NCBI GenBank assembly: GCA_032191485.1
Contig: JAVDOI010000008.1
Location: 22,143,049 to 22,207,048 of the forward strand
DNA: 64,000 nt
Direction: 5' to 3'
Source of the DNA: Leptoclinus maculatus
Lineage: Eukaryota; Chordata; Actinopteri; Perciformes; Stichaeidae
Positions 1-11,695 of this stretch are shown here, piece by piece (position 1 is the first letter of the stretch; each line of letters starts with the position of its first letter). The position numbers and the translations under genes are program-made. Below the pieces are notes generated by a model that saw nothing but the letters and a program-made list of their open reading frames with translations, did not search any database and was not told where the DNA came from.

Positions 1-163
1 ACCAAATCTCATTGTTGGGTTTATTGTTGGGTTGTTTTATCGAGGTGTTCATAATAAACCGCTAACTTGAGTGTTTCTTTCCTACACTGTATGAAACAAA
101 GTTTAATTAAATTGTCAGTTTGTATGTTCCTCAGCTCTTATGTTCCTTTTTTTCCTCTCTCAG

Positions 164-843
164 CCATCATGGAGGACTCAAAGAACGCCTACCAAAAAGC
201 CTTTGACCTCAGCAAAGAAAAAATGCAGCCCACGCACCCAATCCGTCTTGGTCTTGCCCTCAATTTCTCGGTTTTCTTCTATGAGATCCTCAACTCACCT
301 GAACAGGCCTGCCAGCTGGCTAAAGATGTAGGTTCACAACACCATACAACTCTCCTCACACTTGAAGATATTAAGCTGCTCAATGTAGTGCTAATGTATT
401 TAACATGTAAAAATGGATTGCAGAGCTGTTTAAATACAGACGGCACTAAAACCTGTTGTAAAAAACAGTGGCGGCTGGTGGAAAATGTTCTTGGTAGGGC
501 TGTGCCACATCCAATCAATTTCAGCAAACATCCCAGAATGATTTAATGCAAACAAATTAAGGTATCAAACGCGCATTACTACTTTGCAGTTAAATATTTA
601 ACATTTATTCCAACACGAAAAAAAGCAGTAAATAACACTTTCACAAACACGTCAGGACATCTTATTTTAGTCACCCTCACAGGGAATTCAGTATAATATA
701 ATATATATATCATATAATAATATTCTGTATAATATAATAATATATATCATATAATAAATAATAATATTCACTTTAATATAAAACACACCTCTCTCTCTTT
801 CTCTCTCTCTCTTTCTCTCTCTCTCTCTTTCTCTCTCTCTCTT

Positions 844-902
<59 letters not shown>

Positions 903-2589
903 TTCTCTCTCTCTCTTCCTCTCTCTCTCTTCCTCTCTCTCTCTCTCTTTATTTCTCAGACAGGTGCTTCATGTCCCTCACTCCCCAACTGTCCATGCTG
1001 GATCTGTCCCCGTTGTTTTAAAAAGCTAAATAAGTTATTAGGATGACGTCATCCAGCGAGCCAAACCTGTCTGGTGTACAGCTAGTAGAGAAGCTTCATG
1101 TACTGCTTCTCTTTCCTGCTAGTCTGCTGTCTGATTGTGAGGTCAGGCTGATCTGGGATCAGCTCTTTCAGCTGTAGTTTCTCCTCTCAGTTCTCCTCTC
1201 AAACGGGTCTTGGAGGAGTAGTGCTCGCGCTGGCGCTCGCCTGTAGAGACTAGTCCCGACGAGAACGCGCAGCTTGGGGCAGAGCGAAATCTGCCCCAAG
1301 CTGAATCTATTTGAGGACGCTGATTGGCTAAATTGTATGTCACTCATTTATATCTTTAGTCAGCATTAAAGCATCATTGGCTAAACTGCTTTATAGACCC
1401 GCCTCTTTGGGGCAGTTTCTCCAGCGCCCCAGCAGCTGAGACGTGCACACGCTGACCTGCAGACAGGCAGAGAGGACGTGCAGGAAAAGCATATATTTAC
1501 CGCAGATATCATATTTTACACATATTACTGGGTGATTCCATGTTTCAAAAACACAAATATTGTCAATTTGTATAGTTTATTATTATTATTATTATTTCTT
1601 TTATTTTGTATTATTTGTAGCTCAAGGGGGGGCGGCGCCCTAGCGCCCTCTATGGACCAGCCGCCACTGGTAAAAACGAAGTTGATATTTACATTCTACC
1701 CACATAACTTGTTTAAGACCTCAGCAGTTCTAAGTGTGTTTTAATCCTTCAGGCTTTTGATGAGGCCATTTCAGAGCTCGATTCACTGAGTGAAGATTCG
1801 TACAAAGACAGTACACTAATCATGCAGCTACTGAGAGACAACTTGACAGTAAGTTCCCCCCCTTTTCTTTTTACATGTATCAACTCAAATGACATTAACA
1901 TATTATGTGCCAATAATAATGTAGATTATAAGACTGGAACTCATTATTTTCTATATTGATTATTCTTCCTCAATTGTATTGTTAAAATGCCAATCACAGC
2001 TTCTCAGAACCCAATGTGCTGTTTTTCGAAACTAGACAATGCACACATTTGGGGACCTGAAACCATATATAGTGCAGTTTTTGCTTAAGAATCACTTAAA
2101 GATTAATGTGTAATCCAAATTGTTGCCGTTTAATTTTCTGCAATGACTAATGGTTGCAGCTCTAATTGTTGTGTAAATGTTTGCTATTGTCAGTCTGCCT
2201 TTAAACACAACACACTCTGTGATCAGAGAAGTAGGCACTACAGTTTAATAACGTTTTTGGAGCCATTGATAAGGAATATGGTGTAAATTTAAGTGGCAAT
2301 GGAAAACCAGTTTCATCCACTTAAATTGTCTGTTCACCTACGTTTTATCACTTTCTTACTTTCACCGTGGTACTGAAGCAAAACTCTGCTCACAACCGTT
2401 GCATCAGGGCATCAGCAGAAAATGTAAAAGTGAGAACATTTAGACTATGCAGAAGGCTCCTAACTGTCCATTCAAATGAAACTCCAAAGTAATTTTAATA
2501 GATACGGTATTAACGGACGTCTCCTGCTTGTCCTCTTTTCTCAGCTGTGGACCTCTGATAACCAGCAGGAGGATCAAGAGGAGAACTGA
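164..2589 (+). CDS. ywhaz: 14-3-3 protein, zeta/beta-like (3' part: last three coding exons)
   Basis: 14-3-3 proteins are cytosolic dimeric adaptors that bind phosphoserine/phosphothreonine motifs. Three exons are visible: 164-327, 1753-1848 and 2545-2589 (TGA at 2587). All have AG/GT borders, and the phases join without a break. The first carries the family block MQPTHPIRLGLALNFSVFFYEI. The second has ELDSLSEDSYKDSTLIMQLL and ends in RDNLT. The third begins LWTSD and closes with a short acidic tail (NQQEDQEEN). The N-terminal helices lie upstream of the window. Compared with typical zeta and beta proteins, this copy has substitutions such as FDLSKEKMQ, FFYEI and CQLAKD, and a short C-terminus. 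I assign ywhaz because the next gene downstream in the same orientation is pabpc1, as in human. A beta, theta or fish-specific paralogue cannot be excluded from three exons. The family call is secure; the symbol is less so. Confidence 0.83.
690..780. repeat. AT-rich simple repeat
   Basis: A run of TATAATA and ATAATAT units inside the hAT-like element. Low complexity, no coding content. Confidence 0.6.
787..956. repeat. (CT)n / (CTTT)n polypyrimidine tract
   Basis: About 170 bases of nearly pure pyrimidine on the plus strand, mixing CT and CTTT units. It lies inside the hAT-like element of the ywhaz intron. Confidence 0.9.
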
Positions 2590-3620
2590 GCCAGACCCCC
2601 ACAGTCGTCCCTGTCTACCTGCCATCATCCCGGTTCATCTTCAACATGTCCATCAACACTGAGACCACCTTATTATTATCATTGTCGTCCAAATCTCTCC
2701 ATCTTTTTTCTATTTAGTTCTCTCAACACTCATCTCATTCCTGCCGGTTTACTATTCCTTCTTTTGTAGTAACTGTGGGGAAAGGGGATGGGGAGGGAGG
2801 GTAAGTTTTGAATTGCGTGGCGGGAGGGTCCATGTGGAAGGGTAAAGTGTTTGGTTGCTTGTCTGCTGACCTTTTTTTTTTGTGTCTGGGAGCAATAGGG
2901 TTGTTGCATTATTGAGGTGGTGGGTAAGAGGGCAAGTTCTCAGCTCATGAAACATGCAGCTGGTTGAGCTTTTAGAGTCAGAAAAAAGTTCTACTGTGTA
3001 TCCTATTCATGTTCACGGCCATGTTCTCTATTAACACCGTGTCTCGATGATAAATCTGGTTTCACAATGAGGAGTTGGCTGCTCACAGTAGGACAGCAGC
3101 TGTTGGTCTGTGCTTGGCAGGAGGAATGGTGGTGGAGGTAAAGACGGTGGAGGTGAGAGGTTTTGTTGGAACACAACGGTTACATTCCATTTACTGTCAG
3201 TTGCTCAACTTACTACTCTATTATTTTGTTTTGTTTTTGGGTGACCTGCTTTTGTATTTCTATGTATCGATTACGAGGTATAGAAAATATTGAACAAAAG
3301 AGCACACAAGCTTGTTGTTTTTATGAGCACAGCAGTAAAGAAGAAAAAATCCCACGTGCTTATCTAGTTACTGCTCTCAAATTATGATTTATTTTTTTTA
3401 AATTTGATTTGTCTTTTATTCTTTTTTTTCTTTCAATACTTGCCTAAACTGCATGTTAAGAATTAGTTTGTGGAGATGTAAGGATGGTTGTGGTCGGGCG
3501 GGCTAGCTTTGTTCATGTCTTTGGAATTTTCATACAGAACACCCAAGCATACCGTTATTTGGGGGGGGAATGTGTAATTTCATGTAAGTGGAATAAAAAA
3601 ATTATAATTTAAGTTTCAAC
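2590..3620 (+). other. ywhaz: ywhaz 3' UTR
   Basis: About 1 kb of non-coding sequence runs from the TGA at 2587-2589 to an AATAAA at 3592-3597, followed by a GT-rich stretch (CCTTGTGTGATATACTGG). No second stop-proximal intron is evident. It includes T-rich tracts around 2871 and 3389-3440. Confidence 0.7.
3592..3597 (+). terminator. ywhaz: Polyadenylation signal of ywhaz
   Basis: AATAAA followed within about 25 bases by a GT-rich downstream element. It is the first canonical hexamer in good context after the stop codon. Confidence 0.65.
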
Positions 3621-5250
3621 CTTGTGTGATATACTGGTAGTCTTGAGTTGTTATCCAAAGTAATTTATAACTCACGTGAATGACTTTAATCTCTCGAGAG
3701 TGATCATCTTGCCGCAAAAGCCACGACGTTTGCTATATTTGGATGCTAAAGTCAGCCGCCTTTGTACCAGAGATGCTCCATGTGTGAATCACTACAAGAA
3801 TAAGTGAGTCACACAGAGGCTGTGAGCAGACCGGAGAGCCACACCGTCCTCATTATGCACTAGTTTGATTCAGCGTCTCCTGTAGTCTCCTGACGTTGCT
3901 GTGGTAAATGTCTATTGCGACGTGTCCTCAAACTACATCATAGGAGAATCTGAAGGTTTCCTCATGAAGGGAAAATACAAGAACTACACTACAAGCACAC
4001 AAGGGCCACACGTTTAAATACATTGGACCTTTGGAGAAAGGAGGGTTTACTACTGCAAACCTCCAAAACGCTAAGCTAATCAGTAAAGGCAGCAGAAGTG
4101 TTGAACAACCATTTCATTGGGTTTGAGCATCATCACGGTCTTGTTCCAAAATCAAGAAGCCAGCAAGCTTGCTTCAATGCCAATGCGTGAATGAACTTCA
4201 AGGAAGGGAAACAAAAAAACATTTGCTATTACACAGCTGTGGGTTTTGCTGGCCTTATTGCCATGACTACGTGGGAGGAGGCCACTGCAGCGGGATGATG
4301 CAGTGCAGAGCCATCTCCTCAACCATCCCCGAGAGTGAAACATAGTCCATGGCACATCTGCGGAGAACAGTTTGTGCTCACTTTGCACACGAGTGTAATC
4401 AAGGTAACATTCAACTGTACCCTGTAGGTAATGCAAAAAATAAAAATAAGATATGCGTTTATTGGTAGTGCCTGTCGTAATCGTCAGTATTGCAAAACGA
4501 AAAAAAAGCTGTCAATGTAGCGTTTTGTGTAGCTTTTAGCGTTCGCTCTTTGAAGCCGCCTGTAGGTGTGCCGACCGGCTGAGACGCGCGTGACCCTCGC
4601 AGGAGCGCGCCCAGCAGAGGGGGAAATTTGTCTTCTGACATTTTATTGCCCTACTTATTTCTAGGGCGTTGACAAATATGTATTTACTTATACTATAATA
4701 CGTAGTTACTGTTGGGTTAATCAACAATAGATGAACATGTATGAACATTAGGGATCAATTCGAGATCAATTCTTCAGGTGAACTATTTCATTACCTGTTT
4801 AAAAGTAGTATGAACACATTGGAGTGTCCAGAGACGTACAGTATATGGGAGGATGCCCAAAAGTGCATCCACTTTTATTTCAGATATATATGAAAAATAC
4901 TGAGACGCCGAAGCATTAAAATATGTGCTGGAGAATCAAATTGATTAATTAATGTCTAGACAAACGTAAGGGGATGATATTGGACAGAGCTAGATAATTC
5001 CTTGATAATATGTAGATAATTAAATGGACAGTTATGCTATTTCGGACGCTAGCGGGGTCACAGCAGAGCATCACTGTTTCGCTGACTCAGGGAAATATAA
5101 TTGGTGCATCGAGTAGTTTAAAAAACAACTTATGGCTCCGGCTGTTGAATAGCTGACCGACACATTCCTTACCTGTTCCAAACAGAGCTGGGGACTGTAC
5201 AGTTCAAGTGAATAAAGAGAAAATCGCCTGTAATGCGCTAAAGGGAAAGC
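3621..5250. other. Intergenic spacer between ywhaz and pabpc1
   Basis: I see no gene here. Open frames are short and have no recognisable family. The composition is mixed AT-rich spacer, and no clear transposon ends were seen. Confidence 0.5.
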
Positions 5251-5257
5251 TCGTGTG

Positions 5258-5345
5258 AAATATCGCGATAAGTGTGACGTCAGCCTTGGTGGTACACGCG
5301 TCGTGGTTTCGACTAGAATCGCGAAACAACCTCCACCGACCTTCC
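5258..5345 (+). promoter_or_regulatory. pabpc1: Putative pabpc1 promoter with CRE and CGCG motifs
   Basis: A perfect palindromic cAMP-response element TGACGTCA lies at 5275-5282. TATCGCGATA is at 5261-5270, and a further TCGCGA is near 5318. They sit 650-750 bases upstream of the pabpc1 ATG, which suits a core or proximal promoter given the long 5' UTR of this gene in vertebrates. Function is inferred from motif and position only. Confidence 0.45.
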
Positions 5346-5439
5346 TTTCATTCTCGTAATCCGTCTGCGTAGGGTGTGCTCCGGAGCTAGTCTCGGCACA
5401 CATTTTATTATTATGAAACAAACCAAAAGCTAGAGAGCA

Positions 5440-5990
5440 CACGCAGACATATTTTTATAAGAAAAAAAAAATCGGTGAAGCAGGATTTCATTTGCCAACC
5501 CAAGCAACGCGAAGAAGACTTCAAAAAGAACGAAAGACGGAAACGAGAAGAAACGTTAGCAAGCCAAGCAGTTAGCCTCATTGTTGGAAGCGTGGGTGAT
5601 TACCGTTAGCCAGTTATATTGTCAACCGCTTATTTCTCCCTTTAAGGGCTTTGTCATTCGGGTAAACGAGAACATTTGCTTCGTTTACTACTGATAATTA
5701 AGTTTTATAACTGGCTGCGGTAGAGTACCGCTTCAAAATTGTGAAGTCCGCGAGCCATATCGGTTAGGCCACGCTCCGACATTTTGCTAATCAAGCTAAC
5801 TAGCCCACGTTGCTAACTGGGTAGACAGCTAGTACATGTGTCTGCGCTCTTAATTTGTGACACGTTGTTGCAGAGACCGGGCATTGGAATCTCTTCATAC
5901 AAGAGGCGTATATTGGCTGACTGTTGTCAACAATATATCGAGTTAATATAACCTTCCAGTTGTACTGCCTGCGAGCACACGTCGTCCAAC
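5440..5990 (+). other. pabpc1: pabpc1 5' UTR (start estimated)
   Basis: About 500 bases between the CRE-containing promoter and the ATG. It carries an A10 run at 5462-5471 and A-rich, purine-rich stretches to about 5555. Mammalian PABPC1 5' UTRs contain an oligo(A)-rich autoregulatory element bound by PABP itself, and this may be a reduced counterpart. The transcription start is not directly visible. Confidence 0.45.
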
Positions 5991-8900
5991 ATGAATCCCA
6001 GCGCGCCGAGCTACCCGATGGCTTCCCTCTATGTGGGAGACCTGCACCCAGACGTTACGGAGGCCATGCTGTACGAGAAGTTCAGCCCGGCCGGGCCCAT
6101 CCTCTCCATCCGGGTGTGCAGAGACATGATCACCCGTCGGTCCCTCGGCTATGCCTATGTCAACTTCCAGCAGCCCGCTGATGGTAGGTTTACTCTTAAG
6201 TTCTTATAGCACACAGGACAGCTAATGTTAGCAAAAGGGATGTGGCACCATCTTGACTATCTTTTTTTGCAATAAGCAGAATTGTTTTAGTAATCATGAT
6301 GTCAGATTACGTTATCTACTGAGAATGTCATGCATCGGTCTTGTTTTTAGTTTCTATAGAGGTACAGAAGTGATAGCAGTTGGCTATCAGACAAGACATA
6401 TGAACCTAGTGTCCAGTCTTACAATGTTGTGTCCTGTTTTCCAGCTGAGCGAGCCCTGGACACCATGAACTTTGATGTGATCAAAGGCAGGCCCCTCCGC
6501 ATCATGTGGTCTCAGCGGGACCCCTCCTTGAGGAAGAGCGGAGTGGGCAACATCTTCATCAAGAACCTGGACAAGTCCATTGACAACAAAGCCCTCTATG
6601 ACACCTTCTCTGCCTTTGGAAACATCCTGTCCTGCAAGGTAGGCAGGGCACCATTCACCGTGTCCACCTCTGCTTTTGTGTTTGAGTGCTTTACATACAG
6701 AACACTAGTTTGCATGACTAAAGATTGAAACTGATGGTGTGTGTCTGGTGTGTTTTTAAATGCATGGTGTTTGGGATTGTTTTGACATGCTCAAATCTCC
6801 CCTTTCCAAGGTGGTTTGTGATGAAAATGGCTCAAAGGGTTACGGCTTTGTGCACTTTGAGACCCACGAGGCTGCTGAGCGGGCCATTGAGAAAATGAAT
6901 GGCATGTTGCTCAATGACAGAAAAGTGTAAGTGGGACTACAATTATACTTTAGATAGGTATTTTTTGGAGTGTTGTATTAACGTGACTTTTATATCTAAT
7001 CAAAGTTTGTGTATAACTGCATCTTGTCCTCAAACCCATCTCCAATCCTGCCTACTGACCTTTCTGTTTTCATACCACCAAGTGAAGAATGACAATCGCC
7101 CTAAAGAGCAGCACCAAGTTTTGAACATCTTTCAGTGTTGGAAGCAGGGAACCTTTAAATCTGTGCAAGTGTAGTTGTGAAATACTATCCAAAATAATAG
7201 TTATTCGTTTTTAAAGTAGTGTACAATCCTAGTATTGTGTCGTCCATTTCATAGCGTTTCTTTGTGAAATGACACCAGGGGAAGCGTGGTTTGAAGCAGC
7301 CTGGTTCATAAGAAAGATTCAAATGTCTAGATTCAAAGGGATTGCTGTCACATTTTTCCTGCAGTCTACACTGCTTACCGTGTTCACTTGGTGCAAATGC
7401 CCGTGTTACAACCCGTTTAGTCATTCGTTGCATTTAACCTGAAATGCATCCTCCTGAATAATTCATTTTTTGCTCTCCTGGGGTAAATGATATTAGTGCT
7501 TTACTTCTTGACTGGTTTAAGATCTAAACACACTGCAGCTATAAAAGAGCGTTGGGTGTTCCACACTGCAATCAGTGGCTACCGACAGTCGTACTTTTTG
7601 TTGCAAAAAAAGACTATTACATCGAACAGTTTTTCCAAAAGCTCTGGGTTTTCCGTTGATATTCCAGCAAAGGTCATTTGAATACCATGGTAATTGAGCG
7701 GTTAAGCCAAATCTTGTCTTGGTATGTGTGATGTATTTAAAAAATACTAATATTTTACATCATTTAACCAACAGATTTGTTGGCCGCTTCAAGTCTCGCA
7801 AAGAGAGGGAGGCTGAGCTCGGGGCACGCGCCAGAGAGTTTACCAATGTTTACATCAAGAACTTTGGGGAGGACATGGATGACGAGAAGCTAAGGGAGAT
7901 GTTTAATAAATATGGTAAGACAATGATGCTGTTTCAGAGAGTAGCATGCTTACAATTAAGTAGGTTGCTGGCGTTAAATTGGTCAAATTTTTTACTATGT
8001 ACTGATGAGCTGTTCTGTTGTAGGACCTGCCCTTAGCATCCGGGTTATGACTGATGAGAGTGGCAAATCCAAGGGATTTGGCTTTGTCAGCTTCGAGAGA
8101 CACGAGGATGCACAAAAGGTGAGGATCAACTCGTGGTTCTTTTCTCAGGGGACATTGTCCCAGAATATGTATCTTTTTAACAATTGGAAAATTAAGCTGT
8201 CACTGTACCTCTGCTATGAGTGAGTATAAATCAATACAACCATATCTTCCATTCAGTCTATTGCTTATTTCATTGCAGGCTGTGGACGACATGAACGGCA
8301 AAGACCTTAATGGCAGACAAGTGTATGTGGGCCGCGCACAGAAGAAAGGAGAGCGGCAGAATGAGCTCAAGCGTAAATTTGAGCAGATGAAACAGGATCG
8401 CATGACGAGATACCAGGTTTGTTGGCCTTCCACTCTGTCGTAGCAATTTCATTCGACACATTACAGGGTTTTAGCATGAACACGCCCCTTTCGCAAATAA
8501 CAGAAAGATGCATTCTGGGCCCTGATGCACCCCTACCCGTCGGTGTCAGTGTGAAGATACCCTTGTAGGGGGTGTATCTACCAACAGGCCCAGTAGTTCA
8601 AATTGTGATGAGCAGTAACATTGGTGCAAGGGATCGAGAATTAAAGTTGCGTCAGCGTGACATTTTGCAGCCTCCTAAAACCTCATTTTAACTAGTTTGT
8701 CATTGGATACAATGGTTGCTGGCTCTACAAGACTCAGCTGATTTGACTCATTCTTGATGCATTACTTTGTCTTTGTCCATACACCAGGGTGTCAATCTGT
8801 ATGTGAAAAACCTGGATGATGGCCTGGACGACGAGCGCCTACGTAAAGAATTCTCTCCATTCGGAACCATAACTAGCGCTAAGGTAAAGACTTCAGCACT

Positions 8901-11044
8901 GGATTTTTTTTGTTAATGTTGCGATGTTTCATGGCTTGATTACAGATTGATCTTGTCTAGATTTAAATACAGTTTTATGGTGATTAACAAGATGTTTTTT
9001 AAAGAATACATTCTAATGAGTTCCTTGTCCTCTAGGTAATGATGGAGGGGGGCCGCAGCAAAGGCTTTGGCTTTGTGTGTTTCTCTTCCCCGGAAGAGGC
9101 AACAAAGGCCGTTACAGAAATGAACGGACGTATTGTTGCCACAAAGCCACTGTATGTGGCCCTGGCCCAGCGTAAGGAGGAGCGTCAAGCCCATCTAACC
9201 AACCAGTACATGCAGAGGATGGCCACAGTCCGTGCTGTGCCCAACCCTGTCCTCAACCCATATCAGCCTGCCCCACCCTCAGGCTATTTCATGGCGGCTA
9301 TACCTCAGGTGAGTCTCCCACCCCCTCTGCCTGACAACTAAGCATACTTGATTGTTGGTAGTTAAATGTACAGGTGCACTGTGTTACACTGGTGTTAACC
9401 ACTTCTGTTGGTTGAGGGTAAATGTTTCAGTACCGTGGCAGTAAGAGACCATGTAATGATGGATTGTTTCTCGCCGCCCGTCTCAGACCCAGAACCGTGC
9501 CGCGTACTACTCCGCCAACCAGCTGGCGCAGCTCCGCCCCAGCCCCCGTTGGGCCACTCAAGGCGTGCGGCCTCAACGTAAGTAGAAACTTTGCATCCAG
9601 TGAACAGAACGGCCAAAGTGATGCTGTAACTGAATTGGTAACCAGCACCCTCTGTTAACATTGAAAGAGCTGAGTCATGACTGCTCCTGCGTGGATCTCT
9701 AATGCTGTTCCTCTTCCTTCAGACTTCCAAAACATGCCCAATGCCATGCGCCCATCAGCTCCCCGGCCCCAGACCTTCAACACCATCCGTCCCACCGCCG
9801 CCCCCAACGCGCAGGTCCCACGCATGATGGCGTCCCAGCGCATGCGTAAGTATTTCAGCTCTCAGAGCACAGAACCTGCTGTGTTTTGTTCCTCTGTCGG
9901 CGCCTGTTAATCACCGACGTAGCTTTGACGAAGTGCCCTTCTCACCTTCCTCTCCTCAGCCACCCAGGCCCTCGGCCAACGCCCTACCGGTGCGTCAGCC
10001 ACTGCCGCCCCAGTGCGAGCCATGCCCCAGTACAAGTATGCCGCTGGTGTGCGCAACCCCCAGCAGCACATGGCGTCCCAGCCACAGGTCGCCATGCAGC
10101 AGGTATGTACTGATTTGGCCATCGTGGCCTTGGTGTAAAGCACTGAAAAGGTCTACATAGTTTCATTCATAAACACCTGTATTAAATTAATAACCACTGG
10201 GAATTTGATAAGAAATGTGCTTTTGTACTATCTGCATTTCTGACTACTGTGTGCACATGGTCAATGTGTACACAAGTCAATACAATATTCACAATACCCA
10301 GCACTCACCTTTCAGTCAGTCATTCATGCAGTGTAGAAATAGATTGTGATAATTATGCAGTGGTAGTTTTGCATTCGGCCATTTTTACAGTATGTCCAAT
10401 ATGTCCCTAAACTCAAATCTTACCATCCTTCTCCAGCCTGCTGTCCATGTCCAAGGACAAGAGCCCCTGACTGCCTCCATGCTGGCTGCTGCCCCTCCTC
10501 AGGAACAGAAGCAGATGCTGGGTCAGTACATACTCTGCTCCGAGAGTTACAGAGAACTAACAAACACAAATAGGATTCTGTCTGGTCACCAAGTTATTTG
10601 ACACATTCAGTCTGGTTTCATGCGTTTTGAAACGGTTGTTGATTGCTGTTCTTCTTCCTTCAGGTGAGCGTCTGTTCCCCCTGATCCAGAACATGCACCC
10701 CAGCCTGGCTGGCAAGATCACCGGTATGCTGCTGGAGATCGACAACTCTGAACTTCTCCACATGCTGGAGTCACCCGAGTCGCTGCGCTCAAAGGTCAGT
10801 TAATGGCTAAGCTGTTAGATCTCCGGAATTAGTTATCCATTTGAAAACAGTCTTTGCTCCTCTAAATTGACATGAGCCTGGTTGCTAGCAGCTTCCTGAA
10901 TGAGTACAACAGAAGTGCTTCATATGCAGTGGTTCATGAAGTGTTTTGTTTCAGGTGGATGAGGCTGTTGCTGTGCTCCAGGCCCACCAGGCCAAGGAGG
11001 CGGCTCAGAAGTCTACCACCCCTGCTGGAGTTCCCAGCGTCTAA
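5991..11044 (+). CDS. pabpc1: Cytoplasmic poly(A)-binding protein 1
   Basis: PABPC1 coats mRNA poly(A) tails, contacts eIF4G and PAIP/eRF3-type partners, and supports translation and mRNA stability. Fourteen coding exons: 5991-6183, 6445-6638, 6811-6926, 7775-7914, 8024-8118, 8279-8416, 8788-8883, 9036-9308, 9487-9577, 9723-9845, 9960-10102, 10437-10521, 10664-10794, 10955-11044. They total 1908 bases and encode 635 aa (human is 636). Four RRMs are clear from their RNP2/RNP1 pairs: LYVGDL/SLGYAYVNF, IFIKNL/SKGYGFVHF, VYIKNF/SKGFGFVSF and LYVKNL/SKGFGFVCF. A Pro/Gln/Ala-rich linker follows (exons 9-11). The C-terminal MLLE (PABC) domain contains KITGMLLEIDNSELLHMLE. The start is the ATG in MNPSAPSYPMASLYVGDL, the family N-terminus. 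The stop in exon 14 lies next to a splice donor, so one more 3' UTR exon follows. Teleosts carry pabpc1 duplicates; the syntenic position supports an 8q22-type copy, but a/b cannot be decided here. Confidence 0.97.
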
Positions 11045-11134
11045 GGTGCGTGTGTGTGTATTTTATTTTTGATATCTGTATCAGTTAACGTGTAGATGCC
11101 ATAAGTTTAAGCATTGATGTTTTTTGTTTTACAG

Positions 11135-11490
11135 ATTGAAACCTGCTTCACCGAAGAAAAAGCGAAAAAAATATTAAACATTGAAAAACCTAAAACTCTG
11201 AAAACATTGCAAAATGATAAATTATTTCTTAAAAAAAGAAAAACAATTAATCTGCCAGGTCTAGAGATGATAAAACTAGACCTTGATCATAAACCAAAAT
11301 TTGTTGGGAAAAAAAATAGAAAAATAGAAAAAAATCGAGATTATAAATTTGAATGCATTCCTCTGTTTTATGTCATTTTACTATGTCAGTGCTCAGAATA
11401 TCGGCCATGTTCAGGAAGGTGGTAGCTGAGCATTATGAAAGGTGATTTGTATTGTAAACTGCTGGCTGTAATAAAATTCTCATTCAAAAT
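11135..11490 (+). other. pabpc1: pabpc1 terminal 3' UTR exon (conserved)
   Basis: Exon 14 ends directly after the stop with a donor (TAAG/GTGCGT, boundary 11045). The acceptor TTTTACAG ends at 11134. The exon that follows is A-rich and contains GCTTCACCGAAGAAAAA, ACATTGAAAAAC, AACATTGCAAAAT and TGCCAGGTCTAG in the same order as I recall in the human PABPC1 3' UTR. It ends with AATAAA at 11470-11475. Confidence 0.8.
11470..11475 (+). terminator. pabpc1: Polyadenylation signal of pabpc1
   Basis: AATAAA in GGCTGTAATAAAATTCTCATTC, about 430 bases after the stop codon. Confidence 0.75.
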
Positions 11491-11695
11491 TCAGGCCTCG
11501 ATTTCATTTCTACGTGTTGTCCCTGTGAATTTTCATACCTGTAATAATTACATAGCTTTTGACTCCAGTCTCATTTATGCATGTCTTCACAGACCGCCTT
11601 TCTCAGATGTATTACAATGAACTGTGGTGATTGGGCAGATGTTTTCCTGAGGGATGATGTTTGCAGTCCAAAGTTTATGTTCATGCAGAACTGTG

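Larger units (their letters stand above)
466..1669. mobile_element. hAT-like non-autonomous DNA transposon in the ywhaz intron
   Basis: The element starts CAGTGGCGGCTGGT at 466-479 and ends with the exact reverse complement at 1656-1669, giving 14-bp terminal inverted repeats. It is flanked by 8-bp direct repeats, GTAAAAAA (458-465) and GTAAAAAC (1670-1677), which match at 7 of 8 bases. A CAGTG-type terminus with an 8-bp target duplication is diagnostic of hAT elements. I see no transposase reading frame, so the element is non-autonomous. It contains a long CT-rich tract and a perfect 13-bp hairpin at 1271-1302. Confidence 0.72.
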
